Source: Setomelanomma holmii (Eukaryota > Ascomycota > Dothideomycetes > Pleosporales > Phaeosphaeriaceae). From it: DNA of 64,000 nt. A program made the translations under genes and the position numbers. The DNA is taken from contig ML978242.1 in the NCBI GenBank assembly GCA_010015745.1, positions 1 through 64,000 on the forward strand, given 5' to 3'. Under the pieces are notes generated by a model that saw only the letters and a program-made list of their open reading frames with translations, was not told where the DNA came from and did no database searches. This document shows, piece after piece, positions 34,644 to 47,124 of the stretch; the stretch's first letter is position 1, and the number at the start of each line of letters is the position of its first letter.

Positions 34644-35811
34644 GCGTTCCATCTTACAAACCATATACTCGGCATCAGGGTCCTAGTCCATAGTCTACGC
34701 AAATAGTGCATGCAGGGTCCAAATCTGGAGACGCCAGAATGGTGCTAGGTCAACGTCCAATTCGGACTTCTCTCCAGAACGCTGCCAGTTCCAAAGTTTT
34801 CCTGCGTTATCCGCCCTCACGTGAGCGGTCCACCACCGACTTGTGGATGAACGGATGTTCTCTGTCGCCATGTTTCGATAGTGGCATATCTGAGTGAGAG
34901 TAATGTCGAGTGTAAGGCAAAACTTTCACTGTTAATGGACACGCGTGTTGGACTTTGTAGAGTCGAACTCGCGCAAGATGCGCCCGAGGAATGGCTCTAG
35001 GATCGGCTGCAGCTACACCGAAGAGCATCTCGTACCTGAGAATGAGGCACAAGCCCTCAACTTCATTGCAGGTCCACACTGTAATTGCGCACATATATCG
35101 GTGTTCGGAATAGGACATGAGACGAACTCTTCGAATGCTTGATGCTGATGCGAGCTGGTCCGATCGAACGAGGCAATTCTGTCCGCTGACCATGCGCTCG
35201 TGCCAGGCAGAGTATGGAGCAAAAGCCGCGGCAATTGGTTGCGAATCGGAGGGAGTTGCCAGAGCTGGCATCGTGAACTGCGTGAAAACATCAGTCACTG
35301 GAAGCGATCAAAAAGCCCTGAAGATGTGATAGGAATTACCAGAATTCGTAATGCATGTTGTCGTGATTCAGGACACTAATATGGTGCGCAATGGGGCATT
35401 CACATGCCAAAGGCAAGATCCGCCCACGCTTTCTACGCGTGACTTGCCCCAGGTTTCGCGGCGCGCCGTCCCAATCAAGTTCCACACAATTGCTGTCATG
35501 TGGCAGCGACCAAGCGCAGCGTCTTCACATGCGACAGGTCTGACGCCGCGCAATTATAAGACGGCCGATGCGTCACAAGTGCTCAGCAGAGCAGACCAGC
35601 TGTCGGACAAACATCCTAGACATCATTCGCTGTGGCACTGCTGTTGGTTCGGGCTAGTGCATCTTATTGCCGAGGCATCAATTGCTGCGACTAGCAGAAG
35701 TGCATCCATCACCTTCCCGTACAAAGACTCCAGATCTCCGCACTTTTCTCCGGAATCTGCATTCACTAGACTCCTTCCACCTTCACTCCTTCCACACTTG
35801 CATCCATCACT
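34644..35811. other. Intergenic between Ctr gene and fumarate reductase gene
   Basis: 1.17 kb with no gene I can support. A 163-codon minus-strand ORF (34807-35298) has no recognisable motif. The fumarate reductase promoter should lie in the right half. Confidence 0.5.
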
Positions 35812-37930
35812 ATGCCGCAGAGCATCATTGTTGTTGGCGCTGGCTGTAAGCATTCCTTCCGGATCATGCACCTTCTTGCCGATGGCTAACACCGTCGACA
35901 GTGTCCGGCTTGAGTGCTGCCCATACCATTTACTTGGCTGGAGGCAATGTCACTCTCCTCGACAAGAACAGTAAGTTAGCCTCGACTTTGCACCGCATCG
36001 CCACGGGTTCTGATTTGCGCCAGACTTCATGGGAGGCAACTCCACCAAGGCCACATCCGGAATCAACGGAGCCCTCACAAGGACACAGGTCGACCACAAG
36101 ATTGGCGACAGCGTCAAGCAATTCTACGATGACACACTCAAGTCTGCCCGAGACAAGGCGCGACCAGATCTCATCAAGGTTTTGACCTACAAGTCCGCGG
36201 CCGCCGTAGAGTGGCTGATGGACGTTTTCAACCTCGATTTGACCCTCGTTTCGCGGTTAGGGTATGTTGACGATCAAACAAACCATCGAGATGAGACTAA
36301 GCTGACATTTGCAGTGGCCACTCTCAGCCCCGTACTCACCGTGGCCACGATGCCAAGTTTCCTGGTATGGCCATCACATATGCCCTTATGCAGCGATTCG
36401 AGGAGCTCGCCGAGGCGGAGCCAGAGCGTGTTAAGCTCGTGAAGAAGGCAAAGGTGCTCAAGGTCAACACCGAGGGCAACCGTGCTACCGGTGTCACATA
36501 TTCCTTCAACGGCGAGGAGAACACCCTCGAGGGCCCCGTCATTCTCGCGACTGGTGGTTATGCTGCCGATTTCACAGAAGATTCGCTTCTGAAGAAGTGG
36601 AGGCCAGATACCTACGATCTTTCGACCACCAACGGCGCCCACGCTACTGGTGACGGACACAAGATGTTGATGAAGATTGGTGCCAACGGCATTGACATGG
36701 ACAAGGTTCAGGTGCATCCTACTGGTCTCGTCGACCCCAAGGATCCTACCGCAAAGACCAAGTTCTTGGCCGCTGAGGGTATGTTGATTCAGTAACACTC
36801 ACAAGCTCACATGCTAACACGATCCAGCTCTTCGTGGTGAAGGCGGTATCCTCCTCAACAACAAGGGCCAGCGCTTCTGCGACGATCTCGGCCATCGCGA
36901 TTACGTTTCGGGCATGATGTGGGAGGAGAAGAAGAAGGGTCAATGGCCCATCCGCCTCGTCCTCAACTCCAAGGCCTCGAACGTCCTCGACTTCCACACA
37001 AGGCATTACTCTGGCCGCGGTTTGATGAAGAAGATGACTGGTGCAGAGCTCGCAAAGGACATTGGCGTCAGCGACAAGGATCTCCAGGCCGAGTTCCAGA
37101 GCTACAACGCGATCGCCAAGGGCGAGAAGAAGGACACCTGGGGCAAGAAGTTCTTCCACAACCTGCCCTTCGACATCAACGACACTTTCCACGTCGCTGT
37201 TATGGAACCTGTGCTCCATTTCACCATGGGTGGAATTGAGATCAACGACCAGGCGCAGTGCTTGAACTCTGATGGCAAGCCATTCGACGGTCTCTACGTC
37301 TGCGGAGAGCTTGCTGGTGGAGTCCACGGTGCCAACCGTCTTGGTGGTTCATCACTTCTTGGCTGCGTTGTCTATGGTCGTGTCGCGGGAGAATCAGCAT
37401 CGAAGTATGCCTTCCAGCAGGCACTGAACTCGTCTGGCGGCTCAGCTGTCAATCGTCTTGGTCAGATCTCGCTCCACATCGACCCATCAACGCCCGGAAA
37501 GATCTCAGTAGAGTGGGGCAGCGGTGCTAGTGGAAGCTCTCAAAGCACTGGACAGTCAAAAATCGACCAGCAAAAGCAGCTGTCTGCAGGCCCTGTCATG
37601 AAGGGCGATGCCGACTCAAAGGATCCTGGCAAGGTCTCAAAGCCCAACGAGCCCGCAAAGTTCAGCATTCCCGACAAGGAGTTCAGCCTCGAGGAGATTG
37701 CGAAGCACAACAAGAAGGACGACTTGTGGATTGCAGTCAAGGGCATCGTCATGGATGTAACCAACTGGACAGATGAGCACCCAGGCGGTCCTCAGGCGCT
37801 TTTCAGCCACATGGGCAAGGACGCGTCAGAGGAGTTTGAGATGCTGCACGACGACGAGGTCATTCCCAAGTATGCGCCAGAGATCGTCATTGGCAAGGTC
37901 AAGGGCCAGAAGGTGACTCTAGAGTACTAG
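35812..37930 (+). CDS. Soluble fumarate reductase with C-terminal cytochrome b5 domain
   Basis: FAD enzyme reducing fumarate to succinate, used to reoxidise cofactors when oxygen is low (yeast Frd1/Osm1 family). Five exons (35812-35845, 35902-35970, 36024-36261, 36315-36778, 36828-37930) give 635 residues. The N-terminus is the FAD-binding fold (SIIVVGAGLSGLSAAH), built across intron 1. The substrate region includes MGGNSTKATSGINGA, HRGHDAKFPG, VQVHPTGLVDP and GGVHGANRLGGSSLLGC. A linker rich in Ser, Gly and Lys joins a cytochrome b5 domain (from about residue 555) with the haem-ligand motif DEHPGG and the second His replaced in position by the FEMLHDDE segment. No targeting peptide precedes the FAD motif, so a cytosolic form is likely. 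Confidence 0.9.
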
Positions 37931-38314
37931 AGTTGTTTGTGGAGAGTTTGTGTACTTATAGCCTATTGTTCGAATGATATCACTTGCATCACTTCAATTA
38001 TATCGTCTGAAACATGGTGACATTTCAGAGCAACGTAAAACTGTCTCAGCCGTAACTCGAAAGTAGTGCTCATGATCGTCTGATCTAGGTTGAAACAGAC
38101 GCATTCGTGCTTGTGTGTGAAAGTGCCCCTCGTGGCTGGATCGACCTCGGACTCTGGACCCTGGTCGAAACTTCCCCCGATCAACGGGACCTGCAGCACC
38201 CCTAAGAGCATTACGCAACCCCGGATCTCCTCAACACCAAACCACTCTGTTTCCGCCCGCGACAGAGCCTCGAAAGATGCTGCGCGCGCAACACAACCCA
38301 TTGCTATTCCGACG
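37931..38314. other. Intergenic between fumarate reductase and phosphoesterase genes
   Basis: 384 bp, head-to-tail. An in-frame open stretch reaches upstream of the phosphoesterase ATG to 38090 but contains no conserved motif; it is probably 5' UTR. No other feature seen. Confidence 0.5.
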
Positions 38315-40364
38315 ATGACCGAGTACGACGACTATGGCATTCCCGTCGGCGCATACGTCGAGCCAGAGGGCTTGACGCACCAGGCTTGGAGAGTCGCAAG
38401 AGCTTTCTACTTGTACAGAATACGACCGTTCGCTGGGAAAGGCTACCATGTAGTCAGGAGGGGCGATTGGAGCTTCAGAAGGCTGTTCACGCTCGTCAAT
38501 GCGCTGGTGCTCATATGGTGGGTGGTGCTATACTGGGGAGAGAAGGGGACATTCAACAGCGCCTTGGGGAGCTGTGACTGGGATAGCTGGGAGAAATGGG
38601 TATGAGCAGTTCATGTGCAGAGTGTGCAAGCTACGTGTGCTGACATAGCATCAGGAAGCCGGCGCAAATCCCCACAGACTCATCTTCGTCGCAGACCCGC
38701 AGCTCATAGACCCGCACACATACCCAGGCCGCCCGTGGCCTCTCAACCCGCTCGCCTACAAGTACACCGACCTCTACCTGCGTCGCACATACTCTCGCTT
38801 GCAGACCGTATTGTATCCTGATACTATATTCTTCTTGGGCGACCTGTTTGACGGCGGTCGCGAGTGGTCCACGCGTACAACTACTTCGCCCGAAAAGCAG
38901 TACCGCAAGTATGGCGACGACTTTTGGCTAAACGAGTATAGGCGCTTTGGGAACATATTCTTCAAGCATTGGAGCGATGGTGGGATGGAAGCGCGACCAG
39001 GCCAGCCTGGACGAAAGCTCATAAGTAGTTTGCCGGGCAATCACGATCTGGGATTTGCAAGAGGTGTACAGCTAGGTGTCAGAGACAGGTTCAATGCCTA
39101 CTTTGGCGACGGGAACAGGATAGACGTCATCGCAAACCATACGTTTGTCTCGATCGATAGCGTTTCGTTGAGCGCTTTGGGTCAGGAATCACCAGAGCAA
39201 GTCGAGAATCTATGGAAGCCGACGGCAGACTTCCTCGGGAATGCGAAGAAACAGAAGAGGCGGCTCACACAGCGAGAGCTCCGGAGACAGCAAGGCTTGC
39301 AACCATACCCGGGATTTCCACACCACGAAATCAAGTCTGAAGATCTAGCGACCGCACAACTTCCGCACTCAGATGATGAAGTGACAGAGTTTCCTACAAT
39401 TCTGCTCACGCATGTTCCTCTGTACCGCGCACCTGGTACGCCTTGTGGTCCGATGCGCGAGCGCTGGCCGCCCACTCCACAAGCTGCTGGCGAACCACCG
39501 TATGACATAGACGAGCGAAACGCAATATCAGTGAGCGGCGGATATCAGTACCAGAATGTTCTTACGAAAGAGATCACAAAAGATGTTGCGACCAAGATCG
39601 GTGATATTCGCTATGCTTTCTCTGGAGACGACCACGACTATTGCGAAGTTCTGCATAGAGGCTATGCGAGCGGGGGCGGAGGTATACGTGAGATCACAGT
39701 AAAGAGCACAAGCTGGGCCATGGGCATCCGACATCCAGGCATCGTGCTAGTCAGCATGTGGAATCCCGTCGACAAGCACGGGAAGCCTCTCAACACCAAC
39801 ACCGAAGCAACCATTCAAACACAACTCTGCCTCTTCCCTGATCAAATCGGCACATTCATCCGCTACGGCACCCTGTTCGGCCTCACTCTACTCTTCCTCT
39901 TCTCCCGCGCCGCCCTCGTAACAATCGGAGTCATCAAACTCCCTACACCCACAGAAAGCCCCTTACTCCCAACCTCGAACCCCATCACCAACGACAAAGC
40001 AACCCAAAAATACGAAGACAATCCCATCCAGGACGACCAAACACACTCCTCAAACTCAAGCACTTCTTCCGAGCGCGGAAATCTACAAGTACGCTCCGCA
40101 CAAGCTCGAACAAGAACGACTTCGCCACAGAAATACACGTACCCGCTCGTCCAACACGCGGGATACAATCCCATGCAAGACCCGGATCATCATTCAAGAA
40201 AGGTGAAGGTGTATGGTGAGCCGAAGGCGCAGAAGGCGGTGAAGCCGAGGAAGAAGAGGAAGGGGTGGGGATTGTTGGCGTATGAGGTTAGGAGTGGGTT
40301 GGGATGGGTGTTGATGCTGGGTGGGGTTTGGTATCTGTGGTTGGTTTGGGTGGATAGTTCATGA
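38315..40364 (+). CDS. Membrane metallophosphoesterase, Cdc1/Ted1 family
   Basis: ER membrane enzyme; yeast relatives Cdc1 and Ted1 trim ethanolamine phosphate from GPI anchors. Two exons (38315-38599, 38655-40364) give 664 residues. TM1 is in LFTLVNALVLIWWVVLYW. The calcineurin-like metal motifs follow in order: DPQLID, GDLFDGG, LPGNHD, THVPLYR and GDDHDYC. Near residue 515 there is a second membrane span (YGTLFGLTLLFLFSRAALVTI), then a disordered Ser/Thr-rich stretch, a basic patch (KAVKPRKKRKGWG) and a last hydrophobic segment (VLMLGGVWYLWLVWV). The start MTEYDDYGIP is the first ATG compatible with the domain; the downstream end faces the repeat array. Confidence 0.88.
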
Positions 40365-40578
40365 TGAGAATTGGGTGAGAGGGGTGGAGGAATGTGCATT
40401 GGTATGGCGTTTCGGAAGACCTTAGTCTAGCAAGGTTGGGCGTAGCATTATTTGTTTGAAGAGACAAGAATCGAGACTTTGAGGATCATGATTAAAGTGT
40501 CTGAATCACCATTTTCGGTAATGTAGAGATGTGTGATATCTGGCGAAGTTTCGCATCGTGAACTTTGAAGTCAGGCCC

Positions 40579-43465
40579 CTCATACGCGCTAAGAATTGCA
40601 GTGCAATGGCTTGATGTGCCTAGTGCCATAAACATATCCAGGCTCTCTTTAACGCTAGGAAATGCAGTGCACAGCTTGGCCGTTCAATCGCCAAATGTCC
40701 GTGTCGCCAATAGGACGACTCCAGCACCTGACCTTTAGCCTGCTCTTCCACGCTAGAGATTGCAGTGCAGTTGGTCTCCAGCTAGTGAGGTGGAGGATTT
40801 GAACTTGACCTCGCCAGCTGTATGCCATCGGCGGCGAAAGTGCATATATCCCACGCCGCCGAGATAGAACGGATCTAGCAACTAACATTCGCCCGCTCTT
40901 CAGCGCTAGGAATTGCAGTGCAGTCTGTTTCGCTGTTTTGCTGTTGACCGTCCCATCTCGAGCCACAGCCCGTTGACACAAGATAGTCTTCAGGCGAACT
41001 TATCGCTGCTCACGGTCATACCAGTAGGAACGACCTGGCATATCACAATCACCATCTCTTTGGTGCTAGAGATTGCAATGTAGTACGCTTCATCAGACCA
41101 TGAAATGAAAAATCTTTGTACCTGATCCCCGATCATAAAACCCTCCTAGCAGGCGAACATAACATTCAGCCTGCTCTTTGACGATAGATGTTGAAGTGTA
41201 AAGTGCCTCATCCTTGTAATGATCATTTGCATATGCAGCCTCTCGCCGGTCAGCACGCTTACCTACAGCGTGACATCCAATAAGAGAGTCTAACTTTTCG
41301 ACTCAACTTTCTCTTCGACGCTAGGAATTGCAGTGCAGAACGCCTCGAGGTCCTCCATAGGCTGCCAATGAGACGTTGCCTGCTCTGCGCGTCTGACTTC
41401 TCTTTGACACTAAGCATTGCAGTGCAGTGTCGGGTGCGACTGAACATGTGAGAGCCCGACGAAAGTGTCGGGCGCGACGTGGTTGTCGAATACCGCATGG
41501 ACACAGCCTTACCAAGTGAAGATATCCGACGTATCCAAGTATCATATCTACCGCTCCATGGCTTTGCAGACTAGGGTGCACGATGAGTCGAGTCCGGCAA
41601 CTACATTCATGTTCAGAGTAAATCTGTGGTTTCCTGGACTTTCTCTTCGAAGCTGGTACTCAAAGTCGTCACGCAAACATCTAGTCACACACAAAGGAAG
41701 GTGCCATGAAGGCCACGCCTGCAAGAGAGTATCAGCATGTCCTACACAACGCTTTCCAGCAAATATCTCGTGGATATGAGAAATTCAGTATCCTACACTA
41801 CGTCTCTTGAACGCGGAGGAATGCAGTGCATAGTGTACGCCGGTCCGCTCACCGGTCCGCTTGCGTGTACAACCTCACCAATCAGAGGGGTCGAACATGT
41901 CAACTCAGCGTGTCTTTCGCGCTAGGAATTGCAGTGCAACCAACGGGAAACGAAATGAAAGGCGTGAAGAGCTGCGCATCAGCAGGCAACATGCAGGAGC
42001 TGTAATATCTGGCCAGTCAAGGTCCAGAACTAGGGCATTTCCAACATATTGCGCAGTCGTCATCAATGCCTTGTCATCATCTCTTCGAGGCTAGGAGTTG
42101 CAGTGCAAGAAATGTGTCGTATACATAACTTCTGCCTTTCCCACTCATGGCATGTCCCGTACTCCGAAGGCAGTGCGAATGCTCTGCCAAGTTACACTTT
42201 GGTGTAATGATTATATCGTCCTAACAAGTTACTTCTCGCTCATTCATAGCGCCCAGATGTAGAATTCTATCATTACGAGACTGCAAATCCTTGTCGTCTT
42301 TCCGCCCCTAGACGTTGCAGTGCCAACGATGGAACAAAGTATTCAAGAGGCCCTTCCATCTTCCGTGTTGGCAGTGGCGTTGTGGCATCATGACTAGGGC
42401 AGCGTGTCACTGTCAACGCCTTGATCATGCCAGGTATTGTAGTGCAAGACGACGATATGGGATCGATAGCCCTATTGCGATAAACTTGCACTCACTAGTC
42501 GATTCCAGGCTGGTCAGAGTACGAAGTCGTTTGTACTATTTGCGTGTCAAACTCTTCGAGGTCTCTGTAGCGCTAGAGTTTGCGATGCAAGGTGGTGGGG
42601 CTGAAAGTCATTGGATTATTCACGGTCTCTTCAAAGCTAAGAATTGCAGTGCACAGCGAAATGCGGTTAATGGCCTGGTGTCGAACTTACCGATGACACG
42701 GATACAGCGGCTTACGTCCAGCCTGCTCTTCGGCGCTAGGAATTGCAGTGCACCAAGCCAAGCCAAGTTCAATCGACGTCCGTCCAACCACACTCATAAC
42801 TCGACATCCAATCACAGGTCTCTGACTCTTCACATTTGCCCTCTCTCCGATGCAAGGAATTACAGTGCTCATACAGGTCAGATCCATGAACGAGCATACC
42901 GTCTAACTTCACACCTCTCCGCGACGCTAGGAATTGCAGTGCAGCACCTCGCCATACAACTACCCCTCCGGTCCACCACACATCCTCGCAGCTATATAAG
43001 ACCTCATAAAAGTCGTTCTGACTCTTCATCAACGTCTCTTCGGCGCTAGATATTGCAGTGCAACGCAGTGGCTGCAGGACAGACGTAAACCTGTCCAAAC
43101 TATCCTATCAAAAGCATTCAGCACGTCCCGTTCATTGTCTCTTCGACGCTAGAAATTGCAGTGCATTGCTTCACTTTTTGGCACAGTTCAGTCCTACATT
43201 GTCAGCCTACACTCTCCACCTCTCTTCCATGCTAGAGGTTGCAGTGCAACGTTCATCGTCAGCCAACGTCGATATGGATAGTCGGCTTCGCAAGGCTTCC
43301 ACTACGAAATAACAGATGCACAGCTACCCAAATCTATCCTTTCTTCAGTGCTAGGAAGTGCAGTGCTCGACTACCTCGATGCCATTCCTGACAACTCCAT
43401 CCGATCAACGACCTCGACATCCCACTTTCAATGTCTCGTTGCCGCTAGGAATTGCAGCGCAGTGC
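40579..43465 (+). repeat. Array of about 24 co-oriented 18-27-bp motifs
   Basis: The core consensus is GCTAGGAATTGCAGTGCA, usually preceded by CTCTTCG and two or three further bases. Core starts lie near 40588, 40654, 40752, 40905, 41065, 41183, 41320, 41409, 41652 (weak), 41813, 41921, 42090, 42307, 42429, 42572, 42636, 42735, 42852, 42926, 43045, 43148, 43231, 43350 and 43444. Five cores (40905, 41320, 41921, 42735, 42926) are identical; most others differ by one to three bases. Spacing is 64-243 bp, mean about 124. Spacers share no sequence I can see, apart from CCTGCTCT just upstream of several copies. All copies point the same way. The array fills the space between the 3' ends of two convergent genes. 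TGCAGTGCA is a near-perfect 9-bp palindrome. Function unknown. Confidence 0.85.
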
Positions 43466-43599
43466 GACAGCATGCCATGAATGAGCACGCTGAGTAGCCA
43501 ACAACGAAGAATCTGGACACTGTGGTTGGTATGTCCCTTACGTGGAGCATTTTTCTATTTCTACACTACTTTAGCTTTCAGGTCTCCATGGTAAATGTC

Positions 43600-46500
43600 C
43601 TACAACTTCAGTCCCTCGATGAACTTCCTCGCCTCCTCGATTCCCTCGTCCACCTTGTCCGCATTCGTACCCTGACCGATCGCAGTCGGCGCACCAGGCT
43701 TACCACCCGCCTTGCCGCCAATGATGGGAGTGACAGCAGAAGCCCACTTTGGTCCGTCGGCGCCAGCAGCCTTGTGTTGCTGTAGATTATATTAGCACAG
43801 GTCTCCCAAAGATCTTGAAGGATAACAGTGGAGGGAGACTTACCTCAGCAACATAACATCCATGCACCACCTTTCCCTCCTCCGGACTCGCACTAAAAAG
43901 ATACAAACTCCGATCCTTCAACGCACTCTTTGGCCCAGACACGCTCTTAATTGCCTCACTAATCGCCTTATTAACATTACTCGACCAGTCCACCTTCTTG
44001 ACCAAGAACTTCTTCTCCACATCCTTGAAGAAATCCGTAACCTCATCCAGCACACGCTTATTATCCGCCTTCGCAAACGCCTTTTGCTCATCGAGGATGC
44101 TCTTCTGAATCTTGGCGAACGCGTCGCGAAGTTCTGTTTTCTTGAGAGCCGAGATGGAGAGCTGGTTGAGTTCGAGTTGGAGTTTCTTGGCTTCGCCTTC
44201 TTTCTCGGGGCTGAATTTCATCTTGCCGAAGAGAGAGATGCGTTCGGAGAAGTCGGCGGCAATGCGTTGCACGTTGTATGCGTCTTGGCCGGTTACGGCG
44301 ACGATGCGCCGGATGCCCTTTGCGATGCCGGATTCTTCGAGAATGACGAGTTCTTTGATGTCGCCGGTTTGCTTGACGTGGGTGCCGCCGCAGAACTCGA
44401 CCGAGACATTTTCCCACTTCTCGTTCTTGGTGTCGGCGAGGAGATCCTCTACCGGTACGCCAACAGATACGACGCGCACTGGGTCAGGATATGTCTCGCC
44501 AAAGACAGCGCGGACGCCTCGTATCTCCTTGGCTGTTGCGAGAGGCACGTCTTTGGCGAAGACTTCTGAATTTTGGCTGATGTACTCTGTTGAAATGTCC
44601 TCTACCTTCTTTAGCTCTGCATCTGACAAGCCAGCTTTATGTGAGAAGTCGAAGCGCAGTTTTTCTGGCGCAACAAGAGAGCCTTTTTGGTCGACCTCGT
44701 TGCCGAGAACCTCGCGAAGAGCGTAATTGAGAACGTGTGTACCGGTGTGGTTGTTTCGGATGGGATTCCGCCGTAACTCATCAAATTCTGCGATGACTTC
44801 GCTGCCGACCTTCAACTCGCCATACTTGAGGAAGCCAGCATGCAAGACGTAGCCCGCGTACACCTGCACGTTCTCGATAGCGATCTCGGCTTCGCCGTCG
44901 ATCAGGAGCCGTCCAGTATCGTACTCTTGACCACCCTGCTCAGCATAGAAATTCGTCTTGTCCAGCAATACACCAAATTGCTCTCCCTCTGGCACTTCGC
45001 TTGTGCTCTTCAGGAACTTCTTGTTGTGATATATCGCCTTGATGGTGGAGGTGATGTTCTCGCGACCGTACTTGGGAGAGTCATCGGTCTTTGGCACGTC
45101 GTCCATGCCGTCCAGCGCGCCGAGGTCGTGTACGTCCAGCTTCACAACGACACCAGCAGCCTTCTTATCGCCCTTGCTAGCCTCGCGCGCCTTCTCTTGT
45201 GCGACTTCGACCTCCTTGTCGTTGATATCGAGGCCATTCTCCTCGGCCATAATCTTTGTCAAATCGACTGGGAAGCCGTATGTGTCGTATAACCGCCAGA
45301 CATCGTCTCCGGGAAGATCGTTCGACCCAGCCTTCTTCGCCTTGGCCGCGTACTTGCCGAAGATAACCTCGCCACGATCCAGCGACTTTGCGAAAGCCTT
45401 CTCTTCCTCATCGAGAATCTCAATAATGTCCTGCTGCTTCTTCTTAATCTCTGGGAACATGTCGCCCATCTGGTCAACCAGTGTTGGGATGATCTTGGAG
45501 AAGAAATTGCCAATGTCCACCTCAAAGTACTTGCGCGCATAACGGGCACCTCTCCGCAGTACTCGGCGCACGACGTATCCTCGACCAACATTGTTTGGCA
45601 CGCCACCGTCGGCAATGGCGAAGCTCATCATGCGGGTGTGGTCAGCGACGACTCGGTATGCGGTATCGATACCATCTGGATCCTCCTTGCCGAACTTGCC
45701 ATTGTATGGCCGCGCGCCAGTGATCTCTTGTATCCTCTTGAAGAGCGGTGTGAATACATCCGTGTCGTAATTGGACTTGGTCTTCTGGAGGACTGACACC
45801 AATCGCTCGTATCCCATGCCCGTATCGATGTGCTTGTTCGGTAGTGATCGAAGCGAGCGGTCGGCCTCGCGGTTGTACTGCATGAAGACGTTGTTCCAGA
45901 TCTCGATGACCTCAGGGTCGTCCATGTTGACCAAGCTCGCAGCGTTTCTGTATTTTCCATCCACAGGCTCCCTCAGGTCGTAGTGTACCTCGGAGCACGG
46001 TCCACATGGGCCCTGGTCACCCATTTCCCAAAAGTTGTCCTTCATGTCTCCGGGCAGAATGTGGTCCTCTGGTACACCGACGCTCTTCCACAGCTCCTTT
46101 GCCTCCAGATCTGGCTCGAGACCGTCCGCGCCCTCGAAATATGTGACGTATAACCTATTCGGGTCAATGCCATACACTTTCGTGAGCAGCTCCCATGTGT
46201 AGCCAATGGCCTCCTTCTTGAAGTAGTCACCAAAACTCCAATTGCCCAGCATCTCGAAGAAGGTATGGTGGTAGCTGTCCTTGCCCACATCGTCGAGGTC
46301 ATTGTGCTTTCCACCGGCGCGAATGCACTTTTGCGAGTTGGCGGCGCGCTTGAGGGTCGCGAAGTCGGACGAGGGGTCAATTGTGCCTTGGAAGATGGCC
46401 TTGTACTGGTTCATGCCTGCATTGGTGAAGAGGAGGGTCGGATCGGAGAGCGGGACCACCGAGGAGGAGGGGACTGCGTTGGCGGTCAATTGACGCGCTT

Positions 46501-46853
46501 TTGAGCAAAAGATTTATGCATGGCCCAAAGTTCTCCAGCTGGGCCATGGAGGAAGCAGACGTACCGAAAGTGTGGCCATTCTTCGCAAAGTAGTCCAGGA
46601 AAGTCTGGCGCACCTTCACCGCACCCCACTCGTGCTGCTCATCGGCGAGCGCCATGTTTGCGGCCTGCACGTTGCCGTGGAGGGGTATTCGCGGTGCTCG
46701 CGTCGAGTAGAACAGGCGTGTAGTGCTAACAAAGAAGTGTGTGTGGGGTCGTGAATGTTGGAGGAAGCAGCAGCAGGGTGAAGTGCTTAGTATTCTGCCT
46801 CTAGTCTTGGGGTGACTCAAAGGAGCTCGAGTGGTTGTGCGCGGTAGCAACAT
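43600..46853 (-). CDS. ALA1: Alanyl-tRNA synthetase, probably cytosolic and mitochondrial from one gene
   Basis: Charges tRNA-Ala. Three exons (46853-46565, 46473-43844, 43779-43600) give 1032 residues from the first ATG, or 966 from the second (46655). The class II core begins EWGAVKVRQTFLDYFAKNGHTF joined to VPSSSVVPLSDPTLLFTNAG over intron 1 in adjacent segments. The editing domain has the HxxxH site (NHTGTHVLNY) and the CGGTHV motif. The C-terminal domain ends KFIEGLKL. The 66 residues before MALADEQHEW are basic and Ser/Thr-rich with TTRLFYSTRAPR, like a mitochondrial presequence. Eukaryotes often make both forms from one gene by alternative starts. The first ATG has T at -3; the second has A at -3, which would favour leaky scanning. 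Confidence 0.93.
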
Positions 46854-47124
46854 TCATGAAACTGCAATGGGAGGGCCCGCCGAAGATGGCGGGAGCTGCA
46901 GCATGGCGGGGCTTCTCTCTGCCGATCTGCGAACGGGCGCCCGCTGCTATCCTTCTGGAAGCTTCAACCACCACCCTCACCCCGCTATAACAACAATGCC
47001 TACGCCCATGACGGCGACTGATACACTACAGCACACCTCGAGCACTGCACGCGCTTATCGGCGGCATTAGAAAGTGTTATCAACGCACGCCAGAGTGAGA
47101 CGAGGCACAAGATAGCTGGGATGG
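46854..47124. promoter_or_regulatory. Shared divergent promoter, alanyl-tRNA synthetase and unknown gene
   Basis: 271 bp between the first ATG of the synthetase and the start of the plus-strand gene. An out-of-frame ATG overlaps the synthetase start by four bases (46857-46855), so the 5' leader may affect start choice. Confidence 0.55.

Noticed and set aside
34807..35298. 163-codon minus-strand ORF
   Set aside because: No domain, no splice-supported extension and low-complexity-free but unfamiliar sequence in an intergenic region; length alone is not enough.
40579..43465. CRISPR-like array
   Set aside because: Spacers vary from about 46 to 225 bp, repeats are degenerate, there are no cas genes, and the genome is eukaryotic.
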